Shown: positions 22,147-34,236 of the stretch, one piece after another | Numbering within the stretch: the first letter of the stretch is position 1 | Layout: every line of letters starts with the position of its first letter | Source of the DNA: Morchella semilibera | Taxonomy: Eukaryota; Ascomycota; Pezizomycetes; Pezizales; Morchellaceae | NCBI GenBank assembly: GCA_009192285.1 | Contig: CM018606.1 | Span: forward strand, 2,532,081-2,596,080 | DNA length: 64,000 nucleotides | Direction of reading: 5' to 3' | The notes under the pieces: model-generated | Databases searched by the model: none | Seen by the model: only the letters and a program-made list of their open reading frames with translations | Told to the model about the DNA's origin: nothing | Position numbers and translations under genes: made by a program

Positions 22147-25100
22147 CTTAGCCTCACACTCCTAGGTCTCTTCATTCTCATTCGGGGTTTACTTTCTTAG
22201 TCTTTTACATTGCATAATGGTCGGTCATTTGGTTTCTAAAGGTTAAAGCATACCTAGGGGGCTATAACTACATAGCTATAGAAGTAGAATTGATACCCAT
22301 ATAGAATTTCAGGTTTTAATGGACCCTGCAGTCTTCACTAGTTTAGAAGGTGGAAAGATCTTTGCCTACCTACGGCCCGGCACGTAGGATTGACCTCGTG
22401 GGTTTGGAACAAGACAAGTCGGGGGTCAGTGTGGGGGTACTTCTTTTATTATATGACTAGGCCGAAAACCAAGCATGGGAAAAAGCTTATCCTCACGTAC
22501 ATACATGCAGCCTCTGGAGGTTAATTATCCGCCGTCGCCGCTGCTGCACAGCGTTGTCAAAAAGACTACATGACTTCTCGCCGTCAGAATGGCTAACCTG
22601 ATTAAGAGCACATACAGTAGAGTACCGATTTTGCTGTAAAACAGGGGTATCTATCTTATCAGATTCTTCAGACTTTAGGTGAACCCCTGGTACATTTAGG
22701 TACTTTAAACCTGTCCGATTCAATACATACGTATACACAATCTTGGCCACTCGGTGAGATATGTAGGTACAGTATGGACATTACCCTCCTCTATAGGTAC
22801 ATACGTGGGGGTACATACCTTGCGTGGGGGTACATTGTACCTACATGTAGTTTGCACGATTGGATTGACTAATAATAATAAGGTCCTGATCAATAGCGGC
22901 GTGTTGGTTGGTTGGAGGACTGCCGTTAACCGACTTCCAGCTTACAGTCTAGTTCATGATCACAGACTATCACTCATATTGGACCTCAAGACAACATTAA
23001 GTTTTTTTTTCTTTTTTTGTTTAACTCATTAGAGGCTTTTAGCCACGGGTGTGATATGCTGCATGTGTTTGCCTCTTGGTGCACATAAGGGCTCACAAGT
23101 ACTCCGAGAAGGAAATCATAGGCATAAGGATTGCATATATCTCCATGCGTACCTTCAAGTCTTGTAGTTGAAAATATTATATCACATCCTACCTGCATGT
23201 CTTGGAAGTCTTGGGAATAAATAATCTTTTGTTCGTTGATGGCTAAAAGACTCTATTAATTGGCTTGATTATCGAATTATCCCTTCGTCTACTAATAGAA
23301 TGCTTCCCCCCTAGGAAAAAGCAAATCCAGTGTGGCTTTACTAGTAACAGACCTCGTTTTCTCTCGATGGAGATTTAATTCCTGTATTATAGGTGGGGGG
23401 GGCAGCAATTGACAATCGAAGGGATAGGCCCTCCCCTCCCCTGGGCTTCCTCATCGACGCTAGATCCTAAGAGATATACCGCCCATATAAGAAGTGTGTG
23501 GTCGTCTGTTTCCTATTTATTATTTGTACCGCTTACTAGTAGTACTACGGGTATAGGGGTAAGTCTGTAGGCAGTGGTCGTGGTTGCAACTACACCCGTA
23601 GTACATGTTACATATATAGGTGTTCCCTTGTATGACCTCAACCACCCGACCCCATGAGCAGTGAGCACCGCCCTGCCCAACTTGGGCCCATTCCCTTGCG
23701 CCCCCCCGAAACAACATCAAAGATTGACTGGCCTTGAAATTTTCTAAAGATACATACAACTGTATCGCGTCAGCACCGTACCGCGAACAAAATTCAACCT
23801 GATAACAGGGAGCCACTGGCTGGTCTTGAAAGTTTGTAACATGTATCCATATACGTACTGAACTAGTACAGTTAACGGTCACTTCAGGTTTCATCACTGC
23901 AAAGATACACAGCTCGATGAATAAATGAAGTTAATTCTCAGACTCTCATTGCGAAAATGAAGACCGGGATGAGCTATTAGCATAAATCAACTATTATGTT
24001 TTCTAAGCAAAGAATAGGTATAAATACCAAAAGACTTGGCGAGATATCCCTTTCGGTCGGTCTACACTCTTTGATATTTATAAAAACATTTGGGTCAAAT
24101 CGATGAACCTATGTGGGTCCCAAGGGTGATAATTGCCCAGGCCGGTAGATATTTGAAGAACCAAATCTAGAATCACTAGGGAACGTGTACAACTTAATCA
24201 TGCACGAATATGATCAAGAATGACGGTTTAATATTCCCCGCGTCTGGGACCGCTGATATTGTCGAGCTTAGTGCTAGAGTGCGAGGCAGGGCGCCGGGTT
24301 TTGAATTTTCGCTCACTCCCCGTTTATTAGTTACACTGAAATGAGTGCACTGTCGATCCCTGATCACAACTACAGCGACGATCGCGATCGATGATCGTAG
24401 TAAATAGGTGAATAAAAACGGGGGAGAGGCCCTGATGCGGTCCACTCTAATCGGAAGGTGCTTGTGTTTTCTAGGCGAAGAAATGGTACACAGGAATGCA
24501 ATAGAGGCACAGTTGCACTAAAACGGATCAAATAAAAATCAGTGATAATCAATAATTTGTGGCGGGGGCTGAAGAGACTCGGGGGGCGCGAATCGATAGG
24601 TCCATGGCCGACCCACCAATGATTCTTTATAAGCCAGTTCTTGCTGTGCGTGTGGTACCTGGGTTTATAAGAAGATCTGTGATATTGATTTCGCACATTC
24701 ACATTCTCCAACTCTACAGTTAATCGTCAATTTGAAGCCGGTCGGAGCCTTGCTGAGGGCAATGAATCATTCCATTCTAGCTAGTACTAGAAACGTTTCA
24801 AGGTTGGCCACGGATGGAACCAGTTACGTTGTGCTCATATTGCAACTAAAGGCAACTACCCTTCCTTCATGCCACGCCTCAAATAGACAACTAACAAAGG
24901 TCTTGCACGGTGACCGTAAACTTGTGGGCCTTGAGTGTGATGCTGAGCTGGGGGACTGCCGCTCATATTGGCAGTTACGTTATTGGATAGGATCTTGGTG
25001 GGTACTAACATGATTATACGAGTACGCTGAGGGTGGTGACTAAAATATAATTACATAGTATAGTACGTATATTTAGTGTTTTGTTTTGTCTCGTCTAGGA

Positions 25101-25527
25101 GATATCTCAAAAGAGTAGAGGAAACATCAACACCGCATGCGCACCTACTTGCCACTTGGTTGATTAACTATTGCTAACAAGTAGGTGATTTGTTCTAAAT
25201 TACTTTCTTGGGGTTATATATATGGAAAACGTTCCGAATATTCACAGCCTATCACTCGCGACCCGGGACAAGTCTGGTGTTGAATAATTAATTATATGGT
25301 ATAGCATTAATGCTGTCCTCTAGATCTATTGCAAACCGTTCTAGCTATACAAAAGAATATTATTATGACAGGTATAACAAATACTCATAAACACCGACTA
25401 TATGTATCTCCTTTATTATCTACTCCTCGACATACCCCCCCCCCCCCTCACCCAAGCCTCACCAATCCATCCTCCACAAAAGCTCTCTCGTCCATCCGTC
25501 CACCACACTAGAAGCTTCTGCTTCAGT
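22147..25527. other. Long gene-free region
   Basis: No gene is recognised over 3.4 kb. The minus-strand frame 23520-23897 (125 codons) and others have no motif or splice support. The region has GTAGGTACATAC-type words near 22780-22850, a poly-C run near 25435, and T-runs near 23005. Its right end is the 3' flank of the minus-strand secreted-protein gene. Confidence 0.45.
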
Positions 25528-26149
25528 TTAAGCTGCGTTGCAGAGACCATAGGCCTGCATCTTGATCTTGGTGCTCACACAATCAGTGGATGCCGCATCG
25601 CCATCAACGTACCACAACTGGTAGGTCCTTCCACCAGTCTCAGTAGGGCAGAGAGACCACTTGCTGCCATCACCGGCGAGTCTAATTCACTGTTAGAATC
25701 ACCCTCAACCGCAGAAATGTACCATCAAAACTCACCCAAGATAGCCATCATTAATGGTGAATCCCGTCTGGGTCGCATTCCTTGGGATACCTTGCCACAT
25801 ATCAACGTTGACGGGCCCAGTGGTTTCCGGGTTGACATATAGGAGCTGGTAACGCTCCGCGTGATATGTGAGGAAGCTCACGTAGCCATCCTCAGAGACG
25901 CTCGCTGTGAAAACTCGTTAGCACCATACCCGGGCTGGGGTCGAGCTGTGGATACTTACCAATGTACGGCTCAGCGGCCTGGTTAAACTTCACATCACCA
26001 GCATACAGAGATGAAGTCCCCTGGTTAACCCAGGAGATCTGGTAGAAGTTGGTGTTGAGGTTGCTGGAGGGCTCGGCGACGACGCGGTAGGTGGTCTGCG
26101 CGGCAGCGGTAGCGGCGAGGAGGAGAGTGCTGATGAGAGTGTACTGCAT
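25528..26149 (-). CDS. PhiA-like small secreted protein 1
   Basis: Exons in transcript order: 25960-26149, 25736-25904, 25528-25681, giving 170 residues. The Met at 26149 opens a clean signal peptide (MQYTLISTLLLAATAAAQ). The frame is open further upstream, but that part does not look like a protein N-terminus and lies over the likely promoter, which has a TTTTATAA box about 50 nt upstream. The mature part has YQISWVNQGTSSLYAGDVKF, then TGFTINDGYLGLAGDGSKWS, LCPTE, YQLWYVDGD and a closing CV..GLC. The order of a beta-rich body, then xGxL, W-x-xC and QLWYV, with paired Cys, resembles fungal cell-wall protein PhiA and relatives, involved in phialide and conidium formation in Aspergillus. The assignment rests on this pattern alone. 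Introns are 55 and 54 nt. A second family member lies at 31265. Confidence 0.75.
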
Positions 26150-29009
26150 TTTGATTATTGGTATCGTGGATCGAACGAAAGTATTTAAATTTGATGGTAT
26201 TATAAAAGCGAATGAAGCTGTTGAAGGTTGATGTAGAGCGAAGGTGAAGAAGCTGTTGATGGTGAGGAGGCAAGAAGGGAGGAAGGAAGGACCATTTATA
26301 AAAGAATTGTATATTTCCAAGAGTTAATATCGATAGCTATGTTGGATATGATAATAGTATCACATCGTATGCACAGTCCCTCATTACAGGGTCAGAACGT
26401 GTTGATGATGATCTAGGATATTACAGGCAAGACACAACTTCAGCCCAATACGGGAGGTTCGTACTACTTTCCGTGTAGTGACGTTTAGTGGACTGGGGGA
26501 GTACTTGAATACTAATCAAACAGGCCATATGCATCCGAATTTCATTAGCTAACTGGTATTTTAACTTGGTCGAGTGACATGATGACCAGCCATTATTCTA
26601 TAGATCTACTTAATTAGCGATGTATATATATACACACACACATAAGCTTCAGCTTCATAAAATATAAATTCAGTGGAGCGCTTGATAATATCATGTTCTA
26701 ATAATAAAACTGCTACACTAGGGAGCTACATGTAGGTGGATAAACGAATCGTTTACTTACATACCCGTTCAAAGCTCATGTAAAAAAAAAAAAAATTATG
26801 GTAGCTGGTCAGATGTAGGTACAACACAGGAAGAAACAGCTTAGCCACACCGCCTGTTTCTCCATGACAGAACCTATAGCTAGCTTCCAGCTGAAAAGAG
26901 AAACCCCATAAACCCCCTTTAATCACTAACGTCGCTTTAAGCCTTCTTCTCCACAACCATGTACTAGGCATTGCCCTATAGGCCCTTTGCGCAAAAGGCT
27001 CCAGAGTCTTTTCTACTTGTATGATTGGTTGATGGGAGGATAGGCCGCCCAATCAAGCATAATCCCCAATCGGAAAATACAACAGAACAAGCATTTCACC
27101 CCCTCCAATATGGGGCCGGCTGGAATACCGAAAGATTCGCTCGGGGGGAGAAACTCCGCACTGTCTGAACCCTAAGTACCTACACTACATACGTCTAAGT
27201 ACCCTAGCTAGTCGAGCCAGTGCTGGGTTGATCTCGCCCGGGCCGGGCTGGTATGCATACATGTGTGGTATATTGCGTTAGCCAAGACAACTGAAGAGCG
27301 CCCCAGCCCATGCATGTCTTTAATCAAGAACTTCTCTTGGTTCTAGAAAAATCTGCCGCGGCAACAGCACATAAGCCTGTAAGTACTAACCATCTAAATC
27401 AGCTGGGAAGTACTCTAGAGTCTAATTCGTGCCACTCAAGACTATTCGGAACTAGATTCAGCCGAGATCGAACTGAGACGATCTCCCGAATGAGCGGGAG
27501 AATACGTGAGACAAAAATAGTAGCCAACCCGCGCGCGCCCGTTGGGGTCAAAGGATTGAGTTCAAGGATCAGCTCACGATGAGAAGAGAACCCCCTCCAG
27601 AAGGTACATGTACCTACCGGCGTGGTTAGTCGGTACTTTGTTGCGTGAGTGGCTGTTTATGCAAGGGGTGGGGTTTTCAGCACGGCCATCGGACCGTACC
27701 GTATGTTCTGGAGCTGGTTTTTGACTTTACAATTTTACGTCGCTTGCAATGGCTCGTTGGAGTGTCTATGGCTCGTATTCCTAAGGGGTTATATTTTTGA
27801 GACTAGATCGGTCTTTAATACTCCTAAGGGGCCTAGAAGAAAGTTTCCTGTAACTTGCAATTGATCATGTGGCGAGAGTCCATTAATTGCGAGTAAATCC
27901 TTTCTCTTCTGGGAATCTCTTCTGAGAAATACAAATATAGGTATAACTGTTTCTCCCTCACCAGCTCTATTTAAAAGTTTCTACAACGTGAATTATGTAT
28001 GATATGAATGTAGAAAGCTAATAAATACTCCTGGCTAGATCATAAGCTCTCGTGACATTCATAGCTATAGGTAAGGACCTCAACACTAGATCTGAGCACC
28101 ACCCCCCCCCCCCCAGAACCAAGGAGAACCCTAACGGTTTGACAGCAGATCAGGTCTCGGAGACATCCGTTTATGGAAGGTAGTTTACCGTTGTCCGCGA
28201 TCTACCCTACCCGGGTCCGAGATGCTATAACGTTCTTCCGTATCATTCCCAAGTTGGAGTATTGTCCGTAGACCGGGATAGCCCGAGAACGTTTACGTAA
28301 ATCTAGGGGGTGAACAGGTTAGGGGGCCGATATATATTAATACCCGAATCTCCTGGTAGAAGGTTAGGCTTTTCCCATGGGGCATAGATGATTAATACCA
28401 TTGTGGCCCTTAGGCCTGATTCGGTGCCCTTTAAACTACTCAACTCTCAGATGTAGTGTTATGTATGTATGTAGCAGAAAGCTGAACAGAGTGAATATGA
28501 CTAATTGTCTAGCTAGGGGTGACAAAAACACATAGAGCACCACAACATAAGTTTGTTCAATCTAAGATAACAAAGCCAATTGCAAGTATTATAGTAAGAA
28601 TAAATAGAGGGTAAGTTTCTGACATACGCACCATGGCTTTTGTGTGTTAAAACATATATGAATGATTGTAGCACTCAAGAAATATACTGCATGTGGTATA
28701 CGTTACGTCATAGTAATTCCTATTGTTCGGTGGCCATGGTTGATCCCACGTACTTCATACAAAATCACTCGATATATTATAACCTCCTATCTTGCGGGTC
28801 TCTCCTGCGCTATGTGCAAAGACAATCCTGCTATATGGAGTAGTTAGCGATTATTGGTACTTGCGTGATAGAAACCTATCGAAATGAATTTGTATATATT
28901 TTATAAGTTAAACTTGTATTCATCAAGAGCAGGATAGATAGGTCCGAAGGGTTCTCGGGTGTTCATCTACTCCGTGGCCATCAGGTAAAATGAATAGAAA
29001 AAAGAAAGA
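26150..29009. other. Spacer with repeat copy and promoter of secreted protein 1
   Basis: No gene is recognised. The first 200 bases are the upstream region of the minus-strand secreted-protein gene. A copy of the dispersed repeat lies at 26981-27060. TACATGTA words are found near 26729 and 27608, a poly-A run near 26780 and a poly-C run near 28100. Confidence 0.5.
26981..27060 (+). repeat. Dispersed repeat family, copy 2 (right end missing)
   Basis: The left arm GGCCCTTTGCGCAAAAGGCT and CCAGAGTCTTTTC is the inverse of the right arm of copy 1. It is followed by the shared core ATGATTGGTTGATGGGAGGA and TAGG. The expected right arm is not found after the core. Confidence 0.75.
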
Positions 29010-29098
29010 CGACAGCGACGAGATTCGAACTCGCGAGCCCGAAGGCATCAGCTCAACTACATAGCAGGCTGACGTGTTAACCTCTCCACCACACTGCC
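29010..29098 (-). tRNA. tRNA-Ser(GCT) with an 8-nt intron
   Basis: Read on the minus strand: acceptor GGCAGTG pairs with CGCTGTC (two wobble pairs) and discriminator G at 29010. The D-arm is GTG..CAC with a GGTTAA loop. The anticodon stem is TCAGC/GCTGA. The loop CTGCTA carries anticodon GCT and an 8-nt intron (TGTAGTTG) inserted after position 37, the canonical site. A 13-nt long variable arm marks it as a class II Ser tRNA. The T-arm is GCGAG TTCGAAT CTCGT. Immediately downstream is TCTTTCTTTTTT, a pol III terminator. It decodes AGC/AGU codons. Confidence 0.93.
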
Positions 29099-30546
29099 AT
29101 GCTAAAGTTTGCTTCTTGGCTGTTTGTGAGGCTTGGGCGCGGAATACGGGATTGAAATAAAGTTCTCGCCGCTAGAATAACGGCTCATTTAAGCTAAGTA
29201 CATGTATCTGGACACAGGCCCCAAAGTACTCAGCTAAGGGAACCCATGTATTACTGGTACATTTATACGGTTGGAGTAGGACAATAGTGAATTCGAGTGA
29301 TACACTGTGACATGGCCGGGTGGCCCTGATCTAGTTGTTAAGGCTCCGGTGATCCAGTCAAGCACGGCATTCATTTCCAATGCCCTACTTAAGCTACCTT
29401 CTTTTCAAACTTTCACACCCGGAAACCCTTGTCCATACTACCTGACTGCCTAGCTAAATGCCGGAAGTACTCTTCACAACAAGCCCACGCTCATTGTACC
29501 GAGGCATCGCTGACATGACCGGTTCGGTATACTGTTCCTGGAAATCAGCTTAATTGATACGTTTAAACAAAGATCTCAAGTTAACTTAGACTTTCTATAA
29601 TGACTGGCATCTTCAAGAATCCTTCGATCAGTGCTCCCGATTGTGATATATATTTTGAAACTAATCGGTATCTCTTTGCACCTTGTTGCCTTATAAAAAA
29701 AAACGCAAAATTACCCCCAGACTACTGGCCATCTTTCCTTTCGTAGTTCTCTCATAAAACCAAGCTTGGGAGTCAGAGGGTCCCCATATTTATATACCAC
29801 CAAAACACCAATTGTAGGGCAGGTCAGTGGCGATTTTGATACGAATTGAAACATGTAGTTTTTAATTTGAGATTGCTATCTATTTTTGTTATAACATCAT
29901 AATGGCGGGTATATGTGAGCGCGCTGACCTGTCGATCCGGTTATGGCTGTAATTCCCGATAAATGCCAGGAAGGTCCCACAAGGCTCCGGTGGTAGTAAA
30001 CTGCGTGATCAAGACAGCTTTCCTTCTTATTTTAAACACGGCTCTCTCGGAGTGAGCTTAAGTGCTGAGAGTTTATGATCAGTTGAGTCTGATATTTCTT
30101 CAGTATTTCCAGCACGTTTGTGCGACCCGAAACTGGCCACAAATTCCTGACAAATGTTTAGTGAACGGCCTCAGGTTGTCACCTCTGCTGGCTGACCTGT
30201 CCCTCTGCAGAATATTGCCACTGCTCGGTAAACAATCTATAGCACGCTTAGCGAGTAAAGGGTAAGAATAAGTACTGTATTATCAAGTTGGCTTGGTTCA
30301 GGCTGAACTCAACCCGCCACTCAAGATGTTAAAGGTGTAGAAAGGAGAGAGTGATTTATTAAAGAGCCGAAACCCGAGAGTTGGAGCCTTTCTTGTAATT
30401 GATCAACACCGGCCACATCCGTGGTGGCATTTCTAATTATAAGCCAGGGTGCAGGGGTGCAGGGGGCAGGGTGCACGGTCCCTTGCTTTATTTGGTTGTC
30501 TTCCACCTACGTCAGATGGGAAAAACCCCAGATATGAGAACTTGGC

Positions 30547-30667
30547 TAGTAGTCCCTTCGTGCAAAGGACCCCAGAATCGCTCTCTACTTGTGTGATTGG
30601 TTGATGAGAGGATAGGCACCAATTAGGTACTGGGGAAAGACTCTGGGGTCTCTTGCGCAAATGGCCT
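30547..30667 (+). repeat. Dispersed repeat family, copy 3 (both ends present)
   Basis: The left arm TTCGTGCAAAGGACCCCAGA is inverted against the right arm ACTCTGGGGTCTCTTGCGCA with a few mismatches. Between them lies the core GTGTGATTGGTTGATGAGAG, GATAGGCACCAAT. About 120 bp with no coding capacity. This copy shows that the family is a short inverted-repeat element. Confidence 0.8.
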
Positions 30668-31143
30668 AATGTCGAAGAAGGCCAGTAGAAATTAAAGGGT
30701 CCGTTTGGCAACAGGCTGGACGGAGTTTTCACCCTTGTATGTTAGGCCTTGGTCCTTAATAGGTAGGTAACCACCTAGGCTTTGCTTTACTGGATACAAT
30801 ACGAAGTACAAAGACTAATCTAAGCATGTATCATGCTCACCAGCGTCCCAACTACGAGCTTGTATGCGATAGAATTAATTTGTTGTGCACCGATTCAGGG
30901 TTCGTGTCCTAGTTTGTTACTTAAAAGATTATTTTATCCTGGCTGATAGGGTAACTAGCTACATCTTATGCATGAAGCTTGGTTAATTGATTGGTCGGTA
31001 CCTTAAGACCTGGATATGTTGGAGCACCCACCTGCATCCGGACAAACCCACGATAGGATGGAATACGAGCTCTATGATGACGATATCCAATAACTCCATG
31101 TATGTATGCAAGTCGGAGGCTTCTCTAGAGCGTCTTCAGGCTG

Positions 31144-31150
31144 TATATAA
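31144..31150 (+). promoter_or_regulatory. TATA box of secreted protein 2
   Basis: TATATAA lies about 115 bases upstream of the ATG at 31265 and is followed by a C-rich and pyrimidine-rich leader with repeated CATCA words. This arrangement is common for strongly expressed fungal secreted-protein genes. Position and match only; no transcript data. Confidence 0.45.
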
Positions 31151-31264
31151 CCCCCACAAACCTCCCGCCATATCTCTACTTCATCACCATCAATCAATTC
31201 ATCCTCATCATATAAAATAAATACGCTCGTTCACCTCTACTCTCCAGCAATCCACCGATTCAAA

Positions 31265-31916
31265 ATGAAGTTCACTATGACCACCTTTGCTGCTGCAGCC
31301 CTTGCCAGCATGGCTTCAGGCGCTGCCATCGAGAAGCGTGACGCTCTTCCATCAAAGTTTACGCTTACTTCTACTACTACTGGATTGGATGGGCTCATTT
31401 ACAGTGAGTTCATGTATGCCAACAGTAAGTAATCCCATAAGTCACCTAGTTGTCGGAATGATCAGTTAACAAACAATAAAGGCTCCGCATATATCGGCAA
31501 TATTAAATACTCTACTTACTCGGAGAAACTTTCATGTAAGTCCCCTCGCCAGCCTAGCCGTATCACCAAGAAATTAACATATTATAGTAACTTCTGGCGG
31601 CGACGGCGCATCCTTCCAATCCTTCCACAGCTCTCCCACCGGCTCCCAGCGTCTTTATGTCTATCCCGCCGACTCTAAGCCTATCGGTTTTACAGTCCCA
31701 CACTCTGGAGCTGTTCCTACGGGTGCTGTCACCACTGGGATTACTCAGGAAGGCGGCCTTTTGGCGGTGAACGGAATTAGTGGGAGCTGGAAGGCCTGTA
31801 AGGTCGACGAGAGCAAGGTTCAGGGAACTTGGCAATTGTACTGGGACGGCGCGAGTACTCTGGAGGCGGAGGGATGTGTCGCGGTGAATGTTTCTGTCGC
31901 GGAGAGCAGCTGTTAA
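31265..31916 (+). CDS. PhiA-like small secreted protein 2
   Basis: Exons 31265-31424, 31482-31535, 31588-31916 give 180 residues. A signal peptide (MKFTMTTFAAAALASMASGA) is followed by AIEKR, a Kex2-type KR site, so a short propeptide is likely. The mature part has FTLTSTTTGLDGLIYSEFMY, AYIGNIKYSTYSEK, SSPTGSQRLYVYPAD, then TGITQEGGLLAVNGISGSWK, AC, GTWQLYWDG and a final EGCVAVNVSV..SSC. It has the same order of elements as the gene at 25528-26149 (xGxL..GSW..C..WQLYW..CV), so the two are probably distant paralogs of the PhiA-like cell-wall protein group. Introns are 57 and 52 nt. Role in the wall is inferred from family resemblance only. Confidence 0.78.
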
Positions 31917-32746
31917 AGGATTGAAGGAAGGGGAGGTTGCAGCAAAGGAAGGGAGGGGGTGGACATGCATATGGTTATATAATTATATAGGTTTTTTGAA
32001 ACAAATTGATGTCGGAGCTAGATTATTGTGCTATTTAATAATTTGATCCTAGAATTTATATAAATTCTCTTGACATCTATCTCCAACACAACTTGTCAAT
32101 GTTATGGGCTTGTGTAACCCGAGTTTACATTTCAGTCCACTGTTCTCAGGGGTAGGAAGGAGGCTCAAGTAACTGTTATCGATAACGATTCTCAGATGAG
32201 TAAGAAATCGGTGCCTGAAAAAGCAGGTACATGGGGATCGGTACCTGATCGAAGTACATTATGTATTACATGTATGATAAGTACATGTAATAAGTACATG
32301 TAGATCGTCAGTGGCATCTGGGGTCAATCCACTGGATAATAACATTAAAGACATGAACTCAGTGCCCCCTTATATGTTTGTCACTTTTTATTTCACAGTA
32401 ATTTGTCCAGCACCTAATGATGTTTTATAGGGTTAGGGGAATTGTGTGGCGTGACGTGAAATGGCCTGAGCTTTGGTGCCTCTTCGCTTAATTTTATATG
32501 CTGTCCCTTGCTTCCTCCCCCCCTTCCTTCCACCAAACTCCGCCTCCTATCATCGTCAGCTTCACAAAGGCAAAAAAAAATACAATCCTCTCTGCAAACA
32601 TCGGGGGAATCATTCCTCATCTTCAACCCCTGACGAACTTATCAATTGATCACGTTAGTCTCCCGGTAAGTCACCCTTCGACAGCATTACTCACCTTCTG
32701 CCTGATTTACTATGCCTGCTAACTGCAGAAGTGTATACAGCCAAAT
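31917..32746. other. Spacer with likely 5' UTR intron of SFH5
   Basis: TACATGTA words lie near 32268-32300. A pyrimidine-rich leader precedes the SFH5 start. GTAAGT at 32666 and a CTAAC..TGCAG acceptor ending at 32728 fit a 63-nt intron in the 5' UTR, 18 bases before the ATG. No gene is recognised. Confidence 0.5.
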
Positions 32747-34236
32747 ATGACTACTACCACTACTACTACTACTACTACAACTCCCGCCTGGCCTGCTCTT
32801 GCCGAAGATCACCCGCTTAGCGTGCTTCATACTGAGCTTGCCTCGATCTTCTCTGAACAACCCCCCCATAAGATCTGGGGAATCACTCTCTCGCCTAATA
32901 AGGACGATTTTCTCACTAAGATTATCTTGCAAAAGTTCTTAAGGGCAAACAAGGGTGACAAGGAATTGGCTCTTAAGCAGCTTAAGGACACCTTGGAGTG
33001 GCGCAGGCAATTCTTTGACGGAGATGGTAAAGTCGCTGGTAACTGGGATGAGGCCAAGTATCAGGATTTGGGCTATATTACTACAGAAAAGGTCAAGGAC
33101 GGGGAAGTTGAGAAAAATGTCGTTGTCACTTGGAACATCTATGGAAACGTTAAGGATTTTACGAAAACTTTCGGAGACGTCCAAGGGTATGTGTCTATTT
33201 CCTAGTTTCAACTGCTGCAAGATCACTTGCTAATAGTTCCGTTCCCAGATTTCTTCGCTGGAGAGTTAACCTCATGGAGCTTTCCCTCGGGCTCCTTGAC
33301 CTCGCTTCCGCAAGAGAACCTATCCCAGACTATGACCCCGTGAAAGCAACCATCGACCCGTACAAGACAATTCAGGTTCACGATTACCTTCGTGTTTCTT
33401 TCTTTCGCAGTCCGGCCGAGGTCAAAACCGCTTCAAAGAAAACCATTGAGATCTTCCAGCAATTCTACCCAGAGCTTCTTGATAGGAAGTTTTTTGTTAA
33501 TGTTCCGCTCCTCATGAGTTGGATGTATACCACCATGAGAGCCCTTGTTGCAAAAGAAACATTTAAGAAACTCATCATGCTTTCTTACGGTGGAGAGCTC
33601 TCTAAGAGCATGGGATCAACCACTATCCCTACGGTTTACGGTGGTACCGGCGAACCCCTGAAAAAGGATGAGGGTGCATCTAAAGAGAGCCTTACTGGGG
33701 GTGACGGCGCCAATGACGACACTACCAGAAATGGTGTTGCTAAAGATGATATTGCTAAAGATGATATTGCTAAAGATGATGTTGCTAAAGATGATGTTGC
33801 TAAAGATGATGTTGCTAAAGATGATGTTGCTAAAGATGATGTTGCTAAAGATGACGCCGCTAAAAACAACACCGATAAAGAGGATGCTACCGAAGCTGCG
33901 CCGAATCCTGCTGCCGTTCCCGAAGAGACAGCTACTGCTGCTACTGCAGTTACCGCGGCCCCGGACACTGTTGCCGCTACCAAGGCCCTTGAGGATTTGA
34001 GCTTGGCTGATACCGCTAGTCCTACACCAACTCCAGTTGCAGAAGTCACGGCTGATTCCCCTACATCCACTGTTGCTACCCCTGTAGTCACCGAGTCACC
34101 TAGTGCCGGGGCCGAAGTCACCCTTACCCCTGCTCCCGTCCCTGCCGCTGCTGCTACTCCCGGCGTCCCCGCTTCCACTCCTGATGCGGCGATCCCGACT
34201 GCTTCTGCTACTGTTTCGGAGCCCGAGAAGAACTAG
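32747..34236 (+). CDS. SFH5: Phosphatidylinositol transfer protein SFH5 (CRAL-TRIO/Sec14-like)
   Basis: Non-classical Sec14-like lipid transfer protein of the ER and plasma membrane, implicated in phosphoinositide supply. Exons 32747-33186 and 33249-34236 give 475 residues. A poly-Thr start is followed by the CRAL-TRIO N part (TKIILQKFLRANKGDKELAL, KQLKDTLEWRRQF). The lipid-binding domain follows: FLRWRVNLMELSLGLLDL, then DPYKTIQVHDYLRVSFFR, KTASKKTIEIFQQFYPELL, RKFFVNVPLLMSWMYTTMRA and IPTVYGG. The IQVHDY and FFVNVP blocks are the SFH5 signature. Beyond about residue 300 comes a long low-complexity tail: eight or nine IAKDD/VAKDD repeats, then Ala/Thr/Pro-rich sequence. Fungal SFH5 proteins commonly carry disordered tails, and this one is longer than I would expect. 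The intron is 62 nt. Confidence 0.92.
33736..33855 (+). repeat. 15-bp coding minisatellite in SFH5
   Basis: Eight head-to-tail copies of GTTGCTAAAGATGAT (first base sometimes A) code for VAKDD or IAKDD. A ninth, diverged copy follows at 33856-33870. The near identity of the units suggests recent expansion. Confidence 0.95.

Larger units (their letters stand above)
29099..31264. other. Spacer between tRNA-Ser and secreted protein 2
   Basis: No gene is recognised. The third and only two-ended copy of the dispersed repeat lies at 30547-30667. A stretch near 29330-29365 resembles a tRNA D-arm, but no T-arm follows. The last 120 bases form the promoter of the gene at 31265. Confidence 0.5.

Noticed and set aside
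23520-23897. 125-codon minus-strand open frame
   Set aside because: No recognisable domain or start context, and no supporting neighbour. It may be chance.
29330-29380. tRNA-like D-arm (CTAGTTGTTAAGGC)
   Set aside because: No T-arm with TTCGA and no acceptor pairing follow at the required distance.
33636-34178. 180-codon minus-strand frame opposite SFH5
   Set aside because: It is the antisense of the repetitive Ala/Thr/Asp tail and opens only because of codon bias.
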